Assembly (NCBI RefSeq): GCF_000699445.3 | Contig: NC_067195.1 | Coordinates: 14,382,787 to 14,446,786 of the forward strand | Origin: Schistosoma haematobium | Lineage: Eukaryota; Platyhelminthes; Trematoda; Strigeidida; Schistosomatidae | DNA length: 64,000 nt | Direction: 5' to 3' | Shown here: positions 52,601-61,600 of the stretch, piece by piece | Layout: every line of letters begins with the position of its first letter | Position numbering within the stretch: position 1 is the stretch's first letter | Program-made: the position numbers and the translations under genes | Notes under the pieces: generated by a model | The model's database searches: none | Told to the model about the DNA's origin: nothing | What the model saw: only the letters and a program-made list of their open reading frames with translations

Positions 52601-55600
52601 TTTGTAAATGATAAAAGTAAACACTTCATTTTGGTTGTTGTACTTGTTTAGATCTTTGCAATTTAATTGAGTTCAAACTAACAACGTTAACTGATCATTC
52701 ACAGACAGTAGGAGCTATCAGTATAGTTTAAACAAATAAATGATTTTTGAAATTACCTTATAGCTTACTGAACTACAGGGTTTCAAGAAAATAAGATAAA
52801 TCAATATGAAACTTCTGTAGACAAGCATAACTGATACTACTTTGTAGCTCAACCACGTAATAGAAGCAGTGATAAAATTAGTAAATAAACAATTAGTCTA
52901 ATAGCCAACAGCCTATACTATTGATATTTAATTAGGTTGTGTCAGGTTGAGACCTCAATGTACCTTATTATCTATCACTAGCATATTAAGTATATGAAAC
53001 AGTGTTATAAATTTACATACTTCTGTGAAATACGTATTTATGTACTTTTTTGCCGTACATAAATGAGATTTTTTCCATGAAACGAAATATGAAATATGAA
53101 TGAATAAACAGAAATAAATAGAATCATTAATGACCAGAATATTTAACATTCATTTCACTTTCTAAAACAGTGTAAACCTACAGGAGTAACACTATTTACA
53201 TTTAGTTGAAGGAGTTTTGTTTAGGTTTGTATACTTCGTGGGCTGAGTTCTTGATACACTGATCTTAATCGGGGTACCTAGAAATCTGTGATGACAATAA
53301 CCTACAAATCTAATTAACTTCTACAAAATCCCTTCAACTAAGCAATGGTAATCAGTTCATTAGTCACCAACGTCAAGATATTTTTGAAGCCCAGATATAT
53401 TGGCATTGAAACAGTTTTACCAATAGTGTTTGATAATAATAGCACAATATCAGAAATTTATTCTAGTCGAAATTATACCATAGTATACTAACTCAGTGGT
53501 TCTAATACTTAACTATTCGTCAAGATACCCTAAGTCCCTGGGTTAAAACCTTGATTAAGTAGTAGGTGCATACTTATGAAAGTTCACATACAAGGACGAA
53601 ACAGCTTCTTGATGACTCCTTATTTTCATTGGTATCTCAATTGAGATCAATCTGTAATAAATACAAACTAGATACTAAATAATCAAAATATTTTTGAATG
53701 ACTGATTCGTAAATGCTGTTCTACTTCTTTCTTCAAAACTTATGATGCAACTAATAACAAAAGCATTTGTCGAGTGGTCAACTTTGGACTATTTAATTAA
53801 TCAATATGACGGATACGAATCACATCAATTAATTTAGGCAAAAGAGAAAACTACTAAGAGCACAGAAAACCAATATCCGAAAATCAGTCAACCCAGAACA
53901 AATAATTGGTCAACAGCATAGAGGATACTCGTAGTAATAATAATGTGTTTGTTTGAGAAACGTTTAATACTTAATTCAATGTACCGAAGACATGCTGTTT
54001 CGTAGCTAAAGCGGCCATTTACATCTAATTGTATCCTATACCCAGTAATAATCTAACTGATAGCCTAATTGTTCAGCTTATCATATCACTTGCATAAACG
54101 TTTAACTCAACATAAGAATATTGACAGTTTAACATGTCTTCTTTTAATAAAAACATAAACGATACATTAAAACATATAATGTAACACATTTGTCATACTA
54201 AATTACTAAACTGAAATTATGCTGTAAGTAAAATAATTTTTCAGAACTTTCCATTTGTATTTTGACAGGATTCAATAAGATTTATTAGAAATGAAACGAA
54301 AGAGATTATTACAACAACTGATGGACAATTATGCTTTAGTTTAATGAAAATGATGGATTGTTTTTTTGTACCATTTCAATCGAAAGAGGTTAGTTTTGTT
54401 AGTTATTCAATAAATTGTTATATTTCTGTTCCAAATGTCAAAATAAAACAACATAATTGAGTGATCTTTTTACTACTCTCTATCACTCCGATAGAGAAGT
54501 ACAAAAAATATTGATTGGTTTAAAGAATTGAATAAGGTTACATTTTTTAATAAATTAATATAATTTAATAGTTGAGATCATGAGTCAAGTTTAGCTAGAA
54601 CACCATGGAAGATCTGAAATCACTAGACGGCCGCTTCGTCCTATTGTGGGACTCCTCAGAAGTGACCACACACGATCCTGCCTCGCGAGATTCGACCCCA
54701 GGACTTATCGATCTCATGTGCGAACACTTAACCTCTAGACCACTGAGTCGTCATCCAACGGTGTCAACGTCTAACTTCAACCAACCAACGAAATTGAGCG
54801 ATACATACACCATTATCTTCAGTGAGTTACTATCTCACAACAGACCAGGTTGAACTCCACTGGTCACTGCTTCTTTTATATAGCGGTTTAGCTTGAACTG
54901 ACTCATGATCTCAACTATTAAAATTACTACAATATCCACGAAACCCCTTCTGAAAGTAATATATTCCTAGAATTTTCAAAAACAGACAATCACTAAAAAT
55001 ATACGAGAAATATTTTGAAAAACAAAAGACAGCCAGCCATTAATAAACATGAATAATATAGGGATCCTCTGTGAAATACTTTACAGAAATGACGAAAGAT
55101 AATTATTCAATGAAACTGAGTCATTCTAGTCACTTTGTTTGTATAATGATCCTAGTTGAGTTTCATATATATCTATACATATTTCCTAAATAAATAATTT
55201 TGATTATCATCTAAATTAGCTTTGTTTGTCAAATATTTTTCTTCATTAAGAAATCTATGACAGTTGATATAATGAATAAAATACATTTAACACTGAATTG
55301 CTTTTATTATAACTTGATATGATAAAAAAGAGAACTAGGTCGTCCAATTCAGTACAAGATTATTTCACTGAAAGCTTTTTTTTATCAAGAAAGCGGAGAA
55401 ACTATAACTTATGGACGACCTTTGGACGAATCTCAAGTGATCTTAGGAAATATTAGCCAGTTGGAAAACAGTTAGTAGAAAGTAAAAATATATTATACAA
55501 AACCAAAAAATTAAAGTGGATACACTTCTTTTACATGGTTCAAAAACTTTTCAAGGTTAGAAGGTAGTTCGGAAGTTCTGAAATCGTAGTGCAAATGGTA

Positions 55601-58600
55601 GAGGAACTTATCCATATAGCTCCATAATAGTCGGCCCCTCGAACCACGATAAGGTCGTAAAAAACTCCTTCAGCCTCGACCACATTGCTTCAATATTGTT
55701 AGTGTTCACTCTGATTGTAGGGTCCACAAAATGGAGATTGTGTATAACGAAATGATGCACATAACCAAGCCCATTCAGACATCTGTACGCTCTCTAATCA
55801 TCTGTATATATTGTAGTGCCTAGCTGCACACATTCCCGTATAATTGGTATTATTATTGTTGCCTGTCGGTTTCTAACCCTTTGGATATGTCCCTTTTGAG
55901 TTGACTTGTCGTAAATTTCAAAGATCTGATCCCTACAATACTCGTACCACTGAACAGCTGAAGCTTGAGTAATGTCTGTAAATGTTGCAGCCAGTATTAC
56001 TGGTGCTTTTATCATCCAATTCGCAACAGTTTTCATGATTTCTGTTCCAACAGACTTCTCCCTCCAACATAAATAACATCAAAAGATAATCTCATCACGG
56101 TAGTCTGCAAACGGCACAGCAGTCATTTGATTATTGCAGTCACAAATAAAGGAACTTCTTAGTAATCTCATCTGTTGTAGCCGCTCAATTATCATGTCTC
56201 TAAACTCCGCTGTAAACTGATCGTACGCGGGCATCAGGTACTGAAATTGGCGCCGTGACCTTAAAATTCCTCAGACGCTTCTTATTGGCTCATTCATAAA
56301 TCATAGTCTCGCCAGGACAGCTTATAAATTGATCATTTACCCTTAGTAAATTAGTCGTAAAATGGTCAACAAATTCTTTTGAGAAGGGGTTTGTGGAGAT
56401 TTTAGACATTTTCATAGATTGAAATCATGAGTCAGTTGAAGCTAGACCACCATTGAAAATCTGGAAGCACTGGACGGTCGTTTCGTCCTAGTATGGGACT
56501 TCTCAGCAGTGCGCACCCACGATCCCGCACGCCGCGGGATTCGAACCCAGGACCTACTGGCTTCGAGCGCGAGCACTTAGCCATTAAACCACTGCGCCGG
56601 TATCCAACGGTGGTCTAGCTTCAAATGACTCATGATTTCAATCTGTGAAAATTCTTTTGAATTAAATGTTTAGCATGAATCTGTGTATTGCTTATGATAA
56701 AAGGAATGGATAGACTGTGCTAACATATAAGTCATTAATGAACACCGAGTAGGTTAAATTAAGTTAACATTATACGTTTTATGTGTTTGGCTGTTTTAAA
56801 ATTAATAGTACATGACTTAGTCTAACAGTAAGCTAGTTGTAACTCAAACAGATCAGTGGTTAGGTTACAGACTGTGATCACAGTTCGAATCCCATGACGT
56901 CATGATCCTATTGGTTTCCTACGGTCAATTAGACATTAAAACATAGTGCATACAAAGTAAAAGGACTTAGATTAGTGATCGCATTGAGAATTGATCAATA
57001 GAATTAAATCAGAATTAAGGTATAAACAAACATAAAATGGTCTACAACTTTGATCAATCAATGTAAATGTGTTGTTCTTGTTCAGCTAATGTAAATTAAA
57101 CTTTTATAATGCTCAATACATTTCTCCCAACATTTGATGATCTTTTTTAAAACTTGTAATAGTATAAAACATTACTAAAACATAAATTTAAATTTTTTCT
57201 TCGTTTTATTTTATAATTAGAATTTATCCAAAAAATGATGATTTAAAACTTACTCAAGCTTACTATCTAAAGTCTACACAATTATTAGAATAAAACTAGA
57301 GTAAAACTAAACAGTCCTTATTATTTTCGCATAATAATATGAATCAGAATTGGTAGAAATGGCTTGAATCCATTCACTCCTTATCTTCTTTTAGATATTG
57401 AGTTTCAAAGTTATCTTGTACTTCTTTTTCGGTGAATTCATTATTTCTTCTCGTTTTATATTGCCTATACCTCATCTTTTCTTCTGTTACCACTTCTACC
57501 GTAGTAGATGAAAACTCAAGTAAGGTAAACCACTTCATTGTCTAATGCTAAAATATACAATGTCTTCATAAAATATGAAAAGCATACGTTAAATACATCA
57601 TTTGGACATCTTCCTTCAGTTGTCCTTTACATACTTCAAGTTTATTCCAATTCTGTCGTCATTATATTTTCTCTCTTCTTTCCTTCCTGTTCTTTTCAAT
57701 TCAATCCTAGGCTATCAGGCATTCCACTTCTCACTGGTGTCGCCTACCACTTATATCTGTCAGCATACGTAGCAAACGCCACCCTACTACTTCGTGATTT
57801 ACCGTAATAGTTTTATCTCACTGTAAAAATACGGTATGGAAACTAAAAGCAATTCACTCTGCTTGATCCTACACTAAGTCAGTCGGTCACTATCAACGTA
57901 GTTTATGTCTCAGAGATGTACTGACGCGAATTGCAATACCAAAATAGAACCACGAGTTTAATGCGTTCCTACTAGTTGTGAACGGGGAACTTCGTATTTA
58001 GGTTTCGTTTAGTCTGGGATTCATCAAAATGAGTGCCTGCAATCTTGAGAGAACTGATACTTTCTGTCAGATCTAAACCCGCATCACCTTAATTTACACT
58101 TTAAGAAATTAGAGTTAAGCGATTTGGATATCAAGTGACCTCCGGCAAAAACTGACATATTTCCAATTAATTGATCACTGAATAGTGACCAATGTCGTAT
58201 TTGTTTACTTGTTTATTTTAATAACAATGGGACCTTTCTTTTCTACTAAACTTTTTCATGATTTAGAAGAATATAAATACTGATGAAATGATTTCACGAG
58301 TTGGTCAGGCAATAGAAAGTTGGTTTCTATTTTCACTGATTTGGTCAATCGGTGCTACGTGTACTAATGAAGGACGTATGAAATTTGATCGATATTTAAG
58401 GCATAAAATGAAGGAACTGAAAGTATGTATAAAAATAGTTGTGTATAGAATTATTTTCATATTAATGTTTACTAATGACTAAGGATGAATAACATTTTAT
58501 ATATAAAGAGGTAAGGTTATTAGACATTGTTCATTGCTAGAAATAGTTTACATCATGATCAAATAACAAGTAGAAAATCCCTAAAAATTAAAGAACAATG

Positions 58601-61600
58601 GATAGTTGTTTCATTTTAATATGGGACTTTTTTCAGCTAAATTATTGAAATTATAAACAATATAAATTAGTTAACGGTCTAACCATTTTCACATAGTTTA
58701 GTATTTATGGATAATATGCATAGATTTGAAAGAGCATTTTTATATTTTACACCACAAACCAACATTATCGAAGTATCTATTGAAAAGCAGGAGGTATTTT
58801 ACGACTGTTTCATAGTAGTACATGACTCCGCAGTATTGCATTTTTTCGAAAATATGAGGAGTCGAACACAAAATCTTCAGCTCTCTTGGTGACCGCCTAC
58901 TTTTTCAACTACTGATTCATCACTTTTAACTCTGATCGGTGTGATATATTGTGAAAATACCTTCAATGTCACTGACAGGTAGCTGCTTTAGACCCGCTAT
59001 GGTTGAACTCCACTGCTGAAGAGCCACATACCAAGCCAAAGTAGATGTTCAGTACTTTTTTTACAGTATTTATCTAACTAAATCCACTCTATGATGTAAA
59101 TTATTAAGTTCACTTCCGAAAACCTCCTTCATAAAAGCAATAACTCCATGTATGTGAATACTCCTTAGCAAATGTTTAGTTTTTGAATTACCGACTGTGA
59201 CTGTTTAACATATATAGTTATACATACCCTAATACACAACAATGTTTTTTTATGCACAAACAAAGTGTGGCTTACCATTCCCTGAAGAAGGATTAATTTA
59301 TGATTATCGTTTCGAAGATGATGGTTTACTATCACTTTGTGTCAAAGATGACGAGGAGGAAGATAATTGTGTAAATCGAAAAGTAAGGATAACATTTTTA
59401 CTATATTTTGTAAATGTGCTGTTTAAATGATGCAGTGAAAAGACGAACAATATCAGAATTATGTGTTATATATTAATCCGATTTTACTTCGAACAATATG
59501 ACTAAAAATTAACTCGTTAAGATATCTACATAATAAATGAAAGTGGTCAAACTGGGCAGAAGACATGACATCGAACAAAATACTAAGGTAAATGTGTCTT
59601 CATAAGCGGTACGTGGACAATATAATAGTCACTGACAAATATGATACTTGTTGTCTATAAATAAAACTTTGTACACTTCTAAAGCACATTGGTCTTCCTT
59701 ATGAGCAAGAGATAAATAATCGGCTTATCTTTATAAATATAATTCTCAGCGGAAGAAAAGACGGTTCAGTCAAATGGTTTGTTTAAAGAAAGTCTAAGTG
59801 GACAAAATAGTATTTCACTTTCGTGGTAATTTTCAGATCCAATACAAGCGAGGTTTGATAGAGGGCTTATTAAATAGGATAAATCATCTTTACTCAAAAG
59901 ATACCAAATAAAATGAAGTAGAGCTTTCTACTGAAACGTCAATTAAAAATGGATATTCATTTGCCAATGGAAAGTCGACAATTTGTGAGGGCTTACTGTG
60001 TTTCAGCATCCAAGAAGCAGGACTACATCACCTCACTGTTAAGAGGTTACAAGCAGTTTTGAAATGAAATAAATGAATAAATTAACGATTAGTAGAACAT
60101 TTTACACAGCTCAAATTATTAACATTGAAAAGTCAAGATTCGTACCTCACGAAAAAATCTAAATGTTATATAAACAAATAGGTTTTATGCCATTACTTTT
60201 TTTAACTTATATGTATATGTAGACACACATCTATAGGAAAGACCAGTTATGAACTCCAAGTGAAGATGACTAAACGCATACTTACATTATTACAAATACA
60301 AATGAAGTCCAATGGTTCAATAAGAGCACGCGTTAAACAACCATCTTCCTCTATTGGTAAATATTTAGATGAGAGGAACCATAGGGTTGATATTAAATCA
60401 GCCTTTGTGGTGTTGAATTGGCATGCCTTTGGGGTTTATTGAAGCCCAAGTCATACAATGATCAATAGCATCTTTATATGTTTTTATTGAATTTATCCTA
60501 CTGATAGTGACTTTAGGTTAATATACAGGGTGATATTATTTGTATCTTCATAATTATCTCTGTTTTTCTACGTTTCCATTTCACTAGTTTAATAACTTTC
60601 ATTTTTCATATAAATATATTTACAAGCGATCAAATCACTTGCAATAAGGTGTCACCAATAAATTACATGGTTCTGATAAAGTTCTCATTCTTATTCGATT
60701 GTCGTAATCTATCAAAAGGATTTACTGCTTTACGTAAATACAGTTATTAAATTGTAGAGGGAGAAAATATATTTTAGATTTAACAGAGAATATTTTTATG
60801 CTATGCAGGAATTTATAACCACTTAGCTCGATTCATATTACAAATGATCATCAGTTAATCAATCTAAAATCTGAATACATATTGTTTTTTAAATGGTGCT
60901 CAAGTGCTTTACTGTCATGTCGTGAATAAAGAATAAATAAGTACCTTTGTTCCATCGATTCTATTCTAAAGTGGGCACACGAGACGAAACGTCAAGGGTC
61001 CGATCCCTCGTAATGCATGCGTACTGCCGAAGACTCTTATACTAGGACAAAACTAATATCCAGCGCTTCCTGGTTTTGATGGATATCTAATCTAGGTCAC
61101 TTAGTGATGTCTATAACATTCAATAATCTCCACAAATTTCAATACTGATAATAAAAATAAATTACGTACCATTTCGAAATTAAATAAGCCTTCAAAATAA
61201 ACAAATCTGTACTCCAACAAGACACCATAGTAATGAGAGGAAGAAATATCAATAAAAGTAGAAAACAATCGACTTTTAGAAACAAGGAAGTCATAAAATT
61301 CTTTTAAGATGAGTAATAATACTAAGTATGTTTTAGATATATCGGTCGTTTGACGAGTCCCAACTAAAACGAAACGAGCGTTTCGTATTACACTGTTAGT
61401 CACCATCCATCTCTGCTTATAAAATAAGTTTAGTTTAATACTGAGAAACAAGTGAATTTAGTAACGTTGGATATTCACTGCTTTATAATGATTAAACTTA
61501 TTCGACTTTTTTATTCAAAATATTAAATTTTCGACTGGTATTTTATTTTTATGACAAATAAAACAAACTTGAATGTAGATGCATTGGGTAAATTGGATGA

